Below are positions 1 to 24,036 of a stretch of DNA of 64,000 bases, piece after piece. Source of the DNA: Hydractinia symbiolongicarpus. Lineage: Eukaryota > Cnidaria > Hydrozoa > Anthoathecata > Hydractiniidae. Below the pieces are notes generated by a model. It saw only the letters and a list, made by a program, of their open reading frames with translations. It ran no database searches and had not been told where the DNA came from. Where the stretch lies: assembly GCF_029227915.1 (NCBI RefSeq), contig NC_079883.1, forward strand, positions 6,138,001 through 6,202,000, written 5' to 3'. Position numbers and translations under genes: made by a program. The first letter of the stretch is position 1, and each line of letters begins with the position of its first letter.

Positions 1-1377
1 ATCAGAAACAAGATAAGAAGATGAAAAAGTAGACAAATTAAACGCAAAGATGGTATAGAAGCTCAGTCGGATGAGGAGGAACACAGAAGTAAAAATATTT
101 TCATTGATTAAACACAGTTTTTTCAAAAAAAAATTTGCAAACATCAATTTTTATCTTTTTGCTAACACAGCAGTGTAAGCAACGGCCCTAAGTTGCTAAT
201 TCGGGACTGGCGGAATTAAGGCCAGCGTAAACACGGCCGGCATTGAATATAGGATATCCCTGGGTAAAATATCAGAAGCTGTATGATGGATTTAAGTTTA
301 GATATTTTCGATTTTTATTTTTATTTCTGATTTATAGTAACTACTAAGAAAACAAAAAGTTCTTCACTACAGAAGTAATGAAGCTTTTTGAACTGTGAGC
401 TGCAAATATTGAGAATACTTACCAACAGCACGCAAAGGCAAAACATGCGTGCTCATAGGATTATATATTAAAAATATTCATTTGTCTATTCTGTGGAAAC
501 CAGACCTTAGGAAGATGTTTTGTTCACATGGTCGTATACTTTGAAATTAATACATGAACAATTTGTTTACTTTTTAAAACAAATATGAAATACGACTAAT
601 AGTGCACCAGAGAGACAAACATTTGCCATTACTTCAGAAACCTACGAATGTCTTTCAATGAAATCGAATTACCCTAGAAGGTTTTGAATTTATATATTTC
701 TTTGTCCTTCTTATTTTATTTTATTTTTGTTCTGCATAAGTGTGTGGTTATTTTTTAAATATCTCAGAATGCGCAAAAAAAATGCCTGAAGTGATGCAAA
801 AATTCAAAAAGCTTATTTTAAGTTAAAGCCTGGAGAAATGGCAAACGGTTGCTAGTGACTTTTATAAATCAACCTACGCTTTACAGTTTATCCACAGTTG
901 GTCCCACATACTATAACGAAAGTGCAATACGTAAACACAGGAATACATAGAAGAGATTTGGAACTATATTTTCTTCTCGCATATGAAGCATAGAAAAAAC
1001 TTAAAAAAAACAAAAAATAAATAAATAAATAAAACATGAAAAAGGAAAAAATAACCAAAAAAATTAAACAAAGTCTTTCTTTTTAAATTATTTTACCGTA
1101 TTTTCTCTTTTAACCACATTTTGGTCAATTTGGATCATTTATGCGCATGCGTGCAGTACAATTACGATTCATTTCGTCACTAAGAAGTAGGAGAAGTTTC
1201 TACTCTCAGCGAGCGAATTAAAATAAAGAAAAAACGAAACTGCGCATGCTGAGGCACCTTTCGCCGGCAAGTTTGCGTCCAATTTATTTTGTTGAAATCA
1301 TCCTTCAGAGTGGGGTTGAAAAGAAGAAATACGGTATTCTGATACATCAGTATTACGATAGAAAATTTGGAACTTAC
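1..1377. other. Left-edge stretch without recognised exons
   Basis: The transporter gene that begins at 2412 on the minus strand must continue here or beyond the left edge, because only about 189 codons are found and the family needs several hundred. I could not find further exons with credible splice sites and sequence in this stretch. It is very AT-rich, with a short AAAT-type microsatellite near 1015-1033. A more GC-rich block at about 180-260 may be a repeat remnant, but I could not classify it. Confidence 0.4.
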
Positions 1378-2412
1378 CAAGAACAGGATGAAAACAGCTG
1401 TGGATGCATCAATCGCACCACTCATAAGACAAATAAATATAGCTTTGTTTTCCTTGAACAGTATGTTGACTACCTTTGAAATAATAATGAAGTAAAAAGA
1501 ATATTATGAGCACCAATCCTCTACTTTTCCCCATCTCAATTTTAATAAGCATACTATTTCTTTTATCTTGCAATAAAATTCCTAAACAGAATTAATTTTC
1601 CTCTATTTCGTTCCTTCATTTTAAATGAGGCAATTTGTTACCTGGAAACAAGTTAACAGAGTAATTGATGAACCAATTGCCAACTCGAAGAATGCTATAA
1701 ACACTAAGTACTCTAAACCTGCAGAAAACAAACATATTACATTATCTACCGCCCTACGAACTAGGTATAACAAGCCTACCTTACTAAATTTTCACATGAC
1801 ACATTGAAACGAGGGTTAAGTAGTTTGACACCAGCAGCAGTACTACACAGAATTTTTATAAATATGTAGCAAATCAAACCTTCTTTTGCGTATGCCAATG
1901 TAAATCCGAAAAGCAGAAGGAAGACGCTAGTAGAAAAGGTGGGATTAATAAATAAAAATAAGGAATGGCACTAAGCTAGTCTTATATAACAATCTTTGTT
2001 GTACTTATGTATATGTGTTGGTTATTATTTACTATCGTCTTTGTTGTTGAAATGAACCTACTCACCATGATATATATTGTGAAACTTGTGGGCCAACTCT
2101 ATCCACTAGCGGACCAGTAACAAGCTTGACCAAATTATGAAACAGCCAACCAAGAACAAACAAAAGGTTTAAAGCTTTGTCTTGATCATTACATGTTAGA
2201 GTCTCGCTTACTACAACTGTTTTGTTTGGTGATCCTGTTAAATTTTTTGTTTCGCATAAATATTGATAAAATTTCATCTTTTTAAAAATGACAAGGATTG
2301 AGGAATAACCATAAATGGCAGAAGATGCAAGAAAAAGTTGTATAATTGCGATTATGAGGAAAAGTGTTAAAAACCATGGCTTGTTGAACTGCGACTGTGG
2401 TATGAGCGCCAT
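1378..2412 (-). CDS. SLC43-type MFS transporter, 5' coding exons (partial gene)
   Basis: Four coding exons of a major facilitator superfamily transporter on the minus strand: 2412-2066, 1926-1880, 1718-1642 and 1473-1378. All borders are AG/GT and the phases agree (115 codons plus 2 bases, then 2/1, then 1/0, then 0/0), giving an open frame of 189 codons. Exon 1 holds an N-terminal membrane helix, an extracellular segment with possible N-glycosylation sites and a Cys, and the MFS loop signature seen as VDRVGPQ (cf. family MDRFGP). Exon 4 carries SGAIDASTAVFILF, close to the NGAFDSSSAVF motif of SLC43A3. The SLC43 family moves large neutral amino acids or purine nucleobases across the plasma membrane; which substrate applies here cannot be told. 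An acceptor site (TTTTTACAG) lies just upstream of the ATG, so the 5' UTR is probably spliced. The 3' exons are not found. Confidence 0.8.
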
Positions 2413-5400
2413 AACTGTAAAAACAATAATAATTAAGAAATAAACAAAGCGCAGATTTCTAACTGTTTTTTAGTTGTGGCAAGTTGTATCAACATAAAAA
2501 TAGAGTCATCAGCATCATATAGACTCCTTATACGCTTTTTGTAATATTTTTACCCAATACATATTTTTTACAAGAAAGCTAGTACGAGGTCAAAATAAGT
2601 CTAATAAATCAGTTTTTTAATCATACGCATGTATGTTGATAATAAACATAACAAAAGTACAGCTCCAATAAAATGTTTCATGGATATATGATGTTTATAT
2701 GAACAGGAGGGTTCGGTAATATAAAAATATGTAAAACTTTTAACGAAATCGAAAAAAGACACTGGGCATTAGATCCTGCAGCTGGCTTCTAAAAATAAAT
2801 AAGGAGAAAGCAAAGGGTACGTTTTCTAACAACTGAAATTGTTTTGTGTACTCAGTAACTTGAGAATCTGAGGTGAAAATACCAATACTAATTATAACTG
2901 GGGCCGGCGTACAATTTTCCCTATAAAGCTGCAAGCAAACCCAAAGTTACAATGAAAATTTAGAGGGTTTGGTACGAGTAAACTACCGACATTTTGAAGG
3001 TTTTTTTAAAGTTCTTCATTTTGTTCTATAACGCATCAGGTACGTTTAGACGCAAGCGAAAATGGTGGAAGAGAATTCATATTGATCGACAAAGAGTAGA
3101 ACGCAATCACATGCTTTTGCAATCGATCGATCGACGTAGATTTGATTTTTGTCATTTTTTTCGAGCAGTCAAAGTTTATAGAACATCACCTTAACATCAA
3201 CTAAACAGTATCATTTACAAAACTTTGCTTCAAAGCCCGGCCGAGCCAGAGACTATAAAAGTGTGAATCTGTTATTTTTACTCAGCAGGAGAATAGGATT
3301 GATGTCTTAGACAGTTCTCTAGTTGAGCGATTGCTGTGCTTGTATGACTTTTGTAGCTCAAATGGGAGGTTTAAATGCACTAGGACCTCCTTCACAGGAC
3401 CCGCGTTGATTGTAGTGCCAATAGGAACTAAAGAGGTTATCCTGGGTAAATAATTTCAATAATAATTATAATAGTCTCGGAAAAATATGAACTCATTCCA
3501 TTGGATGACCCACTTAGGCGAAGTTTTTGCTCCAAGGGACGGCGGAATAATGTAATACAAAGCGGGCGTCCTGCTTACCCGGGGTCCCACCTAACGAGAG
3601 TATACTGATATATATAATGCAATATTAAAATAACACGAGTAAATCAATCCGTTTCGAGATTAATAGGTTGACGACGCTATCTATCCTAAAACCCCTTACC
3701 TGTTTTTTGAAAACACATCAATCACATTCAACAGTCAATGATCGCTCTTATAATTCGTTTATGTGAGTGAATTTTTTCACGGAACATACAACTAGTCTGT
3801 TATGATAATACGCAAACTGTGTGTCTATTATATCATATTGGCTACACAAAAAGCAATTTTTTAAAATTTTTTTCCACTTTAAAACTACGTAAAACCAAAT
3901 ATAGTGAAACTAAATATCTAGGGGCCATTTGAGACCAAAATTAGTCATATGTCCTGAAGCATGGCCGGCCCAGTTCTTTCAGGACAGAGTATTTATGACC
4001 TCATCTAAATGCCTTTAAACCGCAATGTCACCTTTACAGTTTTTCAAAAAACTTACTATTCTATACATTTTCTTTATCAGCGTTTCAAGTTGTACGCGAT
4101 GAAGGTAATTCTTCTATTAATGTTGCAAACAATAATATTTTGGATATTAAAGACAACATCATAATTTTGTTTCTGTATATGCTTAAATTTCTACTGCAAA
4201 GTAGATTGATTTTTTCACACACTATACAACTAATCTAATTACGATATCGATTAAAAAAATTGAAACCCAAAATAACAGTTGACACGTGTTGACAATGTAA
4301 TGACGTCAATTAAGCGCGTCAATAGTTTAGCCACAAATTTAAAGTTACAAAGAAATGGATATGGTATTCCACATCTTTAACTGTATGTTATGTACTAAGT
4401 ACTAATGTTCAAACACCCACATCTCCAAACATTTCGACATCTGGGTTGACATGGTGTCTTTTCACGACTTTACAAGATATGCTTATTTTTTCCTGTATTC
4501 ATTTACTTAAGAGACCAAGTAAAGAATCGCAGCTAAAATAACGATTGACATTTCGAAACCATAATGACGTCAATTTATGTCAAAGCATGTGACGTTTAGT
4601 CACAATTTCAGAACCACAAATATACTAACTAGGTTAAAGCTGACTTTTTGCCAACAAAAATGCACTAATCTCGTCCCAGAACTCTTTTTCACTTTTTATA
4701 TAAATGTCAACAAAAGTGCACCCAGCCTTATTTGAAGTTGAGGCAGCCTTTACCTGAAGTTTTATTTCGGGGGGGGGGGGGGGGGGGGAATGGAAGTTAA
4801 ATCTCGGTCTCTTGTTTAACCATATTTACATAACTCCAGGCGAAATGAAATTCATTTTGATGTTAATTTCGTGTCAGTCTAAAAGACCGACATGAAATAA
4901 ATCACAAAATGTAAATGTAAACACGATTTACCCGAAATAAAACTGTTTTCCAAAAATAGATACATTATCTTTCTTCTTTTTTGGCGGTAAAATAAGCTAC
5001 AGTCTGCAGAATACAATACATAGTAAAATCGAAATTTTGTTTTGACGAGACCGCGTAGACAACACGAGAGACTATATTTGTTAAAAATGCTCTTCTGAAA
5101 AGTAATTAATACCTATGGAATATTTTTAAGTCATTGTTGTTACCTCAACTTTCGTCATATGAAATAATTTCTAAAGTCTCCAATGTGATGTGTCGTCGTT
5201 GCTTATAAACTTTCTCCCCGCCTTAAGCTCGACTTTTGAGGAAGTCACTAAAGTCAACAGCTCGCTCTGCAGCCCCTATAAAATGCGTGTAAATTGGAAG
5301 TGCCAGCTTGTATATCGTTGTATTAATCTGATTAACCCTTTCTTAACCAGAAAGACGTGCATTTTTCGAAAAAAAGTTACTTTATAAGTTTCGCTGTGTC

Positions 5401-6760
5401 GTCCAAAAGTCACTAGATTTTGAGATATAGCCTTTCCGAAATGGTAGCCAAGACCACTCGCAGGTAATGACAGGATTAAATGAAAAAGGTCACAATTGAT
5501 GTTTTACAAAATAAGCCATAGTTCACCTGTAGAAATTATTAAAAGGCCGAAAATACGAATATACGTCGACTTGATTTGAAATTTCCCCGATATTAAATAG
5601 CATTGATGAGCATTTCCTGACAAAACGAGCATCAAATTAATATTTCAAAAAAACCTTAATTTAAGAAAGGAAAATAGAAAATGACCCTTACCTGATCAAG
5701 TGTTTAATAAATGTCCCTTACCTGACCAAGTGTTTAATCTTATAATTCTCTTTCAAAGGTAATATTTCTTCTACTGATATAGCTTCTAAATTTTCGTTGA
5801 CGCTGCGTAACAGATGATGAAACTGAATGACAAATTCAAAGGACAACGATTTCTTTTAATCGCTAAATATCAGGTCAAACTTGTTTAACCGGTTTAACGA
5901 AGAAATTGATATTATTGAGACTTGTACGGTGACTAAACAAATATGGCGATTTTCATTTGCATATTTTGTATAATGTGAAGAATGCTTTATGCAACAAATC
6001 CGAAGTTTTGTTATAATTTTTTTGTTTATTGTTAAAACTGAATCAATTTCAAAAGTGATATTGACATATTAGTGACGTCGGTTTGATTACAACTTTTTCA
6101 GACTCATGTTTTGTAAATAAGGAACATTCAAATTTAATACTGAATAAGTAAATACGAAATGCGTGAATAAAAAAAGGTAAATTTTAGTTCAATGATAGTT
6201 TGTTAAGATTGTGTTTTGTACACTATTGTCATGTTTACACGACCGTCTGAAAAATTCTAAACCGCTGCATTTTATGGGCAATGGTTCAAATCCACTGAAC
6301 TTTTAATTTGACGTTGCAAATCCAGTGAATTGCTAACACCGATAACTTTCCCGCAACTATGGCTAAAATGAAACCACAGTTTAAAATAAGTTTCTGTGAT
6401 AATTCAAAAATTTATCGTGTTTATAAATTTTCACAACTTCGGTTTAAGTAAAAGCACAGGCAACAGCCTGTCTTCATCCCGTACAACTAAGACAGTTACC
6501 CGGATGGCTAAAAATATTAAATTTAGTAGGAACTTAATTTGCTTTGGCGGGTATTTTTCTTATAAGAGTCTTAGTTCCTTACAAATCAGATTTTTTACAA
6601 TTGACGGAGTGAAAAAAAAGTAATTTTGGGACGAATTTGACAATGAAAATTTTTTTCGTTAGTTTGTTCACAGGCTGGTTTACCCAGGTCCCAATGTCCC
6701 AAGCTAGGTTTATCTACGTGCAGCTTAATCAAAAATCAAATTGGTGCAAATTAAAATTAA
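2413..6760. other. Intergenic DNA, no confident gene
   Basis: I see no supported coding exon. Contents: a GC-richer block at about 3230-3470, possibly a SINE or LINE end because it finishes in an A/T-rich tail; a 20-G run at 4769-4788; paired segments at about 4255-4340 and 4525-4615 sharing TGACGTCAATT and related words; and a 29-bp direct repeat at about 5684-5735. A segment near 4055-4085 (TATACATTTTCTTTATCAGC) resembles one near 60,508, implying a dispersed repeat family. Confidence 0.4.
4769..4788 (+). repeat. Poly-G tract (20 G)
   Basis: An uninterrupted run of 20 G. Two comparable homopolymers occur at 22,752-22,774 (G) and 40,191-40,213 (C). Lengths of such tracts are unreliable in assemblies. 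Confidence 0.9.
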
Positions 6761-6765
6761 AGAAA

Positions 6766-6802
6766 AAGTAGTCGTTAGCCCGTGAAAACATCCACGGGTT
6801 TG
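6766..6802 (-). mobile_element. Inverted Helitron 3'-terminus-like segment
   Basis: Read on the minus strand, this contains an imperfect hairpin (CCCGTG ... CACGGG) followed by CTAACGACTA, matching the ends of the three plus-strand units at 6887-7359 except that the final CTAG is CTAC-like. It faces away from that array. Its 5' end was not found. Confidence 0.5.
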
Positions 6803-6886
6803 CCGGTCAGCAAATTACATACTCTGTGGGGGACCCGGAGTAAAGCTGCGCGTAGCTACTGTGGACATAAACAAAACGGGTATTTA

Positions 6887-7067
6887 TCTCTTTAAAAATA
6901 CCCGTATTTTGTCTGTGTGTCCGCGAGATCCGCGTCCCGTAACGGAATCACGAAATTTTTATAATGTGCACCAATACCAAATGCGATATATTTTTGTCCA
7001 CTTTGTTGCGACAGGTGAATTTAAAGGACGGGCGAACCCGTGGATTTTTCCACGGGCTAATGACTAG
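6887..7067 (+). mobile_element. Non-autonomous Helitron-like element, array unit 1
   Basis: It starts with TCTCTTTAAAAATA and ends with a perfect 8-bp-stem hairpin (CCCGTGGA, loop TTTT, TCCACGGG, at 7037-7056) followed 7 bases later by CTAG. A 5' TC, a 3' hairpin and a terminal CTRR are the hallmarks of Helitrons. It is about 180 bp, has no coding capacity, and abuts unit 2 head to tail with no spacer. Its 5' sequence is shared with unit 2 (TCTCTTTA, then CCGTATTTTGTCTG). Confidence 0.72.
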
Positions 7068-7225
7068 TCTCTTTAATAATAGCCGTATTTTGTCTGGCTC
7101 TGCGCGTAGAAAATCGGGCTACAGAAACACGAATATCAAATGCGATATATGCTTATCCACTTTGTTGCAACGGGTAAATATAATGGACCGGCAAACCCGT
7201 GGATTTTTCCACGGGCAACGACTAG
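7068..7225 (+). mobile_element. Non-autonomous Helitron-like element, array unit 2
   Basis: It begins TCTCTTTAATAATA directly after the CTAG of unit 1 and ends with the same perfect hairpin and CTAG (7222-7225). Both neighbours are the same kind of element, so this is a direct tandem array rather than three independent insertions scattered nearby. Confidence 0.72.
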
Positions 7226-7359
7226 TCTATGTTATAATACAAGCATACATCTGTCCGTAACGCAAAATGGTAGCTTAGCTGCGCAAGTAACGAGACACAC
7301 GCAATGATGTATAAAAAGGACTGCTGAACCCGTGGATTTTTCCACGGGCTAACGACTAG
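7226..7359 (+). mobile_element. Non-autonomous Helitron-like element, array unit 3
   Basis: It begins TCTATGTTATAATAC and ends with the same hairpin and CTAG (7356-7359), followed by T as expected for insertion at an AT dinucleotide. The 5' half differs from units 1 and 2 but resembles the minus-strand copy at 17,463-17,590 (shared words ATAATAC, GTCCGT and GCAAAATGG), so two 5' subfamilies share one 3' end. Confidence 0.72.
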
Positions 7360-9232
7360 TATAATAGAATGCTTCCCAGAATAAGAAGCTAGAAGAAAAG
7401 TTGGCTAGACTTTCTGACTGCATTTAACATAACTAAGAATGGATATTTAAAAATGTTGTTGCGGCAGTTATATTTTCTTACTTTAACTTTTTAGAAAGAA
7501 GTAGCTAGCCACAGCAAGCTGCAAGTTAGTGAAATGAGACTGGTTTAATGAAAACACAGAGAAACAATAATGTTAGCTAAGATAAAAGTTTTTAACAAAC
7601 AAAATTAACGACATAAAAAATACAGAATAGCTACAATTCCGGACATAATATTGTTGCAAAAGGCCATTTTTTGGCTACTTTTCGCTGACGAAACGGCACC
7701 ACTTGGTTAGTATGCTGCAGCCGTTTTACTTTTGAAAGGAGTGTAGGCGGAGTAACCAACGTCGAAAATACGCTAGTTCCTTTTTTTGCGTATGAAACAA
7801 TCCACTCCAACATCAAAAAAATCTGAAATACGTTGAAGTCACGGTGTGCTGACGTTAGCAAAAATTAATGCCCTCCTCAAATAGCCTAAGATCTTAAGTC
7901 CACAGTCGCCGTAAATCGTAACACCTAAGTTCTAAGTCTCCTAAGTCCGCTGTGAATATTGACATTGACAGTTTTGCAGTGCACGTTATTTTTATAAAAA
8001 CGACGTACTTAATTGTTTGTGGTTGCGATGTCTGAAATTCCGCCTTTTTCCCCAATATATTATGTACGGAGTTATAGACGTTAGCAAAAATTAGTGATTT
8101 TTAATAATAGATTATTAAAAATTATTATTAAATACACGTTTCCCGAATTACATGTTTTAAAATTTTGGAATTTTGATGTTTTGACCTTAACATCATTTTC
8201 AGCATCAGTAAATTGGTTAATGTATAAATTTTCAACTTAATCTGCCATTGGAAAGTGCTGTTTTGGTGGCATCATTGTTATGGTCAAAGCCCTCTTAATT
8301 TTCGACTTGTACTAATAAGCCTCATATTCGAGCAAAGGTTAATTAGTACAAAATTAAAAAACTGTTGTAGCAGGTTGTTTGTTTAATGTATGAATATGAA
8401 AATTTTACGATTTATCAATTTTTATGTGAAGAATACGAAAATTACATTCATTTTCTTTAAAAAAAAAGAAAAGAAAGACCTGCGGCATATCAAAGACAAA
8501 AACATTTTCGGGAAAGGTGTATTATTAAAGATTATTCAATTTTAGATCTAACCAAATAACATAAGACTAGCTGTAAATCTGTTGTAAATATTGACAAGCA
8601 AATTTTGACAACTAAAGAGCGCGTGTTAATTCTATAGAAATGGCTTTTTCAATTGCTTGCTGTTCTGATCTCTTAATAATTTATGTCGCATTGTGGATCT
8701 AAGTTTGTAGTTACATTAGGTTATAGCTAGCGTGGCTAATTCTTTCTTAAGCTAGCAACTGCCTCTAAAATTTGAGATAGCACAGTCCATCTTCAGACCA
8801 AAATCATTAATAAATTGAACTTTTCTCCCTCTATAAACTTGCTATCAACGCCATCAACAACATCATTTGCGTCATGAGAAAATGGTGGAAAATTGGATCT
8901 AGTGAAATGCATATTAGAAAGGTGATTTAGCAACAATGAGTTTATTTTTTATCAATATATTTCGGAATTTTCTTCCATCATCAATACAATTTTTTCATAC
9001 TTTAAAGTAAAAAGCAAAAAACAATTTTTACAAAAACACATTTATATACAGTAAAATCTATCAACTTTCAAGTAAGTAATAAAATCAAATGTTAAATGCA
9101 TATTTGTCGTGATTCGAATCCAGTGTGTTGAAAACGGCCCCCGACCGCCGCCACTGCGACGACGACAGGGGAAACCAACAAAACAGACTACTTTGTATGC
9201 GTGATTTAATAACTTTTTCCGTATTGGTATTA

Positions 9233-9328
9233 CATACCGTAATGCTTTGAATAAACGCCCGGGGCGCTTATTAAATTTTTTGACATTTTTGGGGGGCGGC
9301 TATTCGAGGAGGGCGTTTAAAAGTTTCC
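9233..9328. repeat. Probable MITE terminus with CGCCCGGGGCG core
   Basis: A GC-rich island in AT-rich DNA: TACCGTAATG, then AATAAACGCCCGGGGCGC, a T-rich spacer, and GGGCGGCTATTCGAGGAGGGCGTTTA. Inverted AAACGCCC/GGGCGTTT words resemble DNA-transposon termini common in invertebrate genomes. I could not find the partner end. Confidence 0.4.
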
Positions 9329-11020
9329 TGCATCCTTAGCACGAAGTATTGTCTCGGTAGTCATTTTGAACACACAAAATACACAGGAGTTGCCGGTTCG
9401 CTGCAATGTAACCATTTTAGGCAGAGATAACGAAAACACTACAACTCAACGTAACTCGCCGATAATTCATTCACAAAATCTTAATTTTTACAACTTCCTT
9501 GTTTTTCGTGCTTGGATTTAGCATATCTTTGACATTCTCATCAACAACAACACCGAGGTCATATTTGTTCGGAAAAAAGATTGTCACCATTAACATAAAA
9601 TCAACCATAACTCATTGAAATGGTTGATAACAGCAAACCGGATGAGAGGTATAAAGCACAGTATAAAGAATTTAAGAAAGAAATATTAAATAAAATTACT
9701 TCCATAAAGTGGCTTAATTTGATATTCTCAAAGAAAGGTGAGTTAATTAGGCTAGTAAAGTATAGAAAATTTATCAAAAACAAGAAGGTATTAATACACA
9801 TGGTTTGGAGGTATTAACTGCGCCATTCATATGACAAATGAATGTTTTTGCAATGAAAGGTATCAGGTAAAACGCTTGAGAAAATATTTTTCGAAACATC
9901 TTTATCAAAAATTTTTATTTTTGTTCGTTTTGTCACACATACAGCCAAAAAAAGCAACATCAGCAATTTAATAATAATTCATATTTATACTCAAATGGCT
10001 ACAGCATAAAATTAAAAAAAACATCGCGTAAGCTTTGTAGTCTATTTAAGTTATAATACATATAAAAATTCGTGGTTCTGGTACAGCGACAAAACTCACA
10101 CTCAAATCACCCCAGTTGACCTCTCAAACTAAAATTAATTGTGTAACCATAAATAAACTAGACAGAAACTAGCTTGAAAGATGATTTTGTTAAGACAAAG
10201 TTTATACAAAGTTTATATTTATATTTCTAATGGCGAATTCACGCTACAAAAATCTTATAACAGCTTCCCTGAAAGAATTCATTACTTCAGCTTCCAGCGT
10301 TTTAAAGTTTGTTCTCAATATTCATTACACTAAATGACAGCGTTTTCGTGAATTAAAATGGTTGTTGATTTCCGCCTGCAACGCTAGGTAACAAGAAAAA
10401 AAAGAAAAACAACAATGGAAACTGCATCCATGAATGAAATGGAAAGCGGCCTTGTTGTTCGTGATATCCACAAAAATTATCAAAAAATAAGTTGACGACT
10501 AAATTTATAATTAAACTACTTCTGACATGTAATTATATATTTAGATGTAGCCTTGATAATTTATAGAGTTCACTAGCCTGGTATATAAAATTAATAACAA
10601 TAAAGCCTATTTTTAGAAACTCAGAACGTAAAACTACATACAAATATTATGTTACAATATTATACCATAGATTTACAAAAATGAAAACTGAAGAATTTAT
10701 TATTATTATTACAATAATTATTAAAATAAGTACGAAATATATTTATACATATATATACAACCTCGTCCCAGCACTCCTTTGTTTACATCTTTCAGAAAGT
10801 AAGGAAAACTGTGAAAAAAGTTGTTCATTTTAATATTAACTACAACGCATGGACCCCTTCTTTCTCATGTGTGTTTTTAGTTCACAATTTTTTTAATACA
10901 TTTAGGTTCTTTCGGACTTATTAACCCTGTTTTACTCATTTTGGGAAATGTTTCACCTGTTGGATGACAATATCATACACATTGTCTGAAGTTATATAAA
11001 ATGTACATAAAAAACCCTTA

Positions 11021-11166
11021 AATAATATAGACATTATCATTTCATGAACAAGTGAGTTCATTCTAAGCTACGTTTCGACAGCTACAGTCCATCGACGGAC
11101 TGTAGCTGTCAAAACGTAGCCTAGAATAAACTCGCTCGTTCATGAAATGATAATATCTATATTATT
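11021..11166. repeat. Long near-perfect palindrome (foldback)
   Basis: Arms 11,021-11,090 and 11,097-11,166 are 70 bp each with a 6-base loop. Aligning one arm to the reverse complement of the other gives 64 of 70 matches, and all six differences are transitions. It lies about 700 bp beyond the poly(A) signal of the MSK-type gene. It could be a foldback/MITE remnant or a hairpin RNA source. Confidence 0.9.
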
Positions 11167-11868
11167 CAATGACTGAACAGATGAGTTGTAATATTTTTAA
11201 AGTTATAAAAAATCCTAAGTGTAAAATGCGATAGGTTTTAATTGAATAAAGATATGGTCACGAAGCTTTTAGATCCTGTTGATATGGAAATTCTCTCACA
11301 AAATCTTTCATCCTAATTTCCCCGTTCCCCGTAATTATTGTAAAAAATGATATTTCCGTAATTTTTAGTTTTGATGACGTCACAAAACTGTTAATTTAAT
11401 CTCATTCATTAGACATCATTCCAAGTTTTATCTGGCCAGTGGAATCCAGTCACAAGTCATCAAGGAGAGGGACCGGGGAGCAATTACTATAATATAATTA
11501 ACTACACACACACGAAGAGAAGATAGGAAACTGGTGGGAATTAAACATTGTCAAATCTAGTAAAGTAGAGTAGTAGAGTGAATCGTTGTCAGATCTATAG
11601 TAAACGCTTGTTTTAAGCCGAGCGGATTACAATATCTTAACTGCACTGAAGATATGCGATGTGTTGCAAAGTGTTTCTGTGTCACAAAATTTTGTCCTCA
11701 TTATCTAAATTTATGAATTCTGAAGACATTTTGGTTTCGGCCTACTTCAAACCTCTTTTTTCGTCAGTGGACTCGCCCCTTTACTATTTGTGAGAAGTTA
11801 ACACAAAGTCAACATGGCAATCGTAGGTTACTATTAGATAGTATTAATAAAAGACTTTAGTCACGCTG

Positions 11869-11874
11869 TTTATT
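11869..11874 (-). terminator. Poly(A) signal of the MSK-type kinase gene
   Basis: AATAAA on the minus strand, 54 bp past the TAA stop codon at 11,928. It implies a short 3' UTR. Confidence 0.6.
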
Positions 11875-11927
11875 AGAGTGAATGCTTTGTTCGGCATCGA
11901 TCCCATAATGCTTTACGAAACAAATCT

Positions 11928-24036
<12,109 letters not shown>

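Larger units (their letters stand above)
7360..11868. other. Intergenic DNA, no confident gene
   Basis: No exon is supported. The stretch holds a TE-like block at 9233-9328, a CCTCGTCCCAG repeat motif at 10,761-10,777 and the palindrome at 11,021-11,166. The short open frames here (for example 9601-9817, open on both strands) have no recognisable protein features and look like chance. Confidence 0.45.

Noticed and set aside
1-110. Short charged plus-strand frame ending ENIFID-like before a stop, as a possible last exon
   Set aside because: No convincing acceptor, no homology I know, and it would conflict with the transporter gene that must run through from the right. The opposite strand is also open.
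175-260. GC-rich block sharing GAATTAAGGCCAGCG with the SINE at 36,251-36,601
   Set aside because: The likeness covers only about 16 bases and no head or tail is present.
6780-7360. CRISPR-like array (repeated hairpin motif at spaced intervals)
   Set aside because: The DNA is eukaryotic, spacing is irregular, the spacers are related to each other, and the repeat is a Helitron-type end with CTAG.
10415-10495. Small frame beginning METASMNEMESGL as a possible first exon
   Set aside because: The possible donor is weak and nothing downstream joins it in phase with recognisable sequence.
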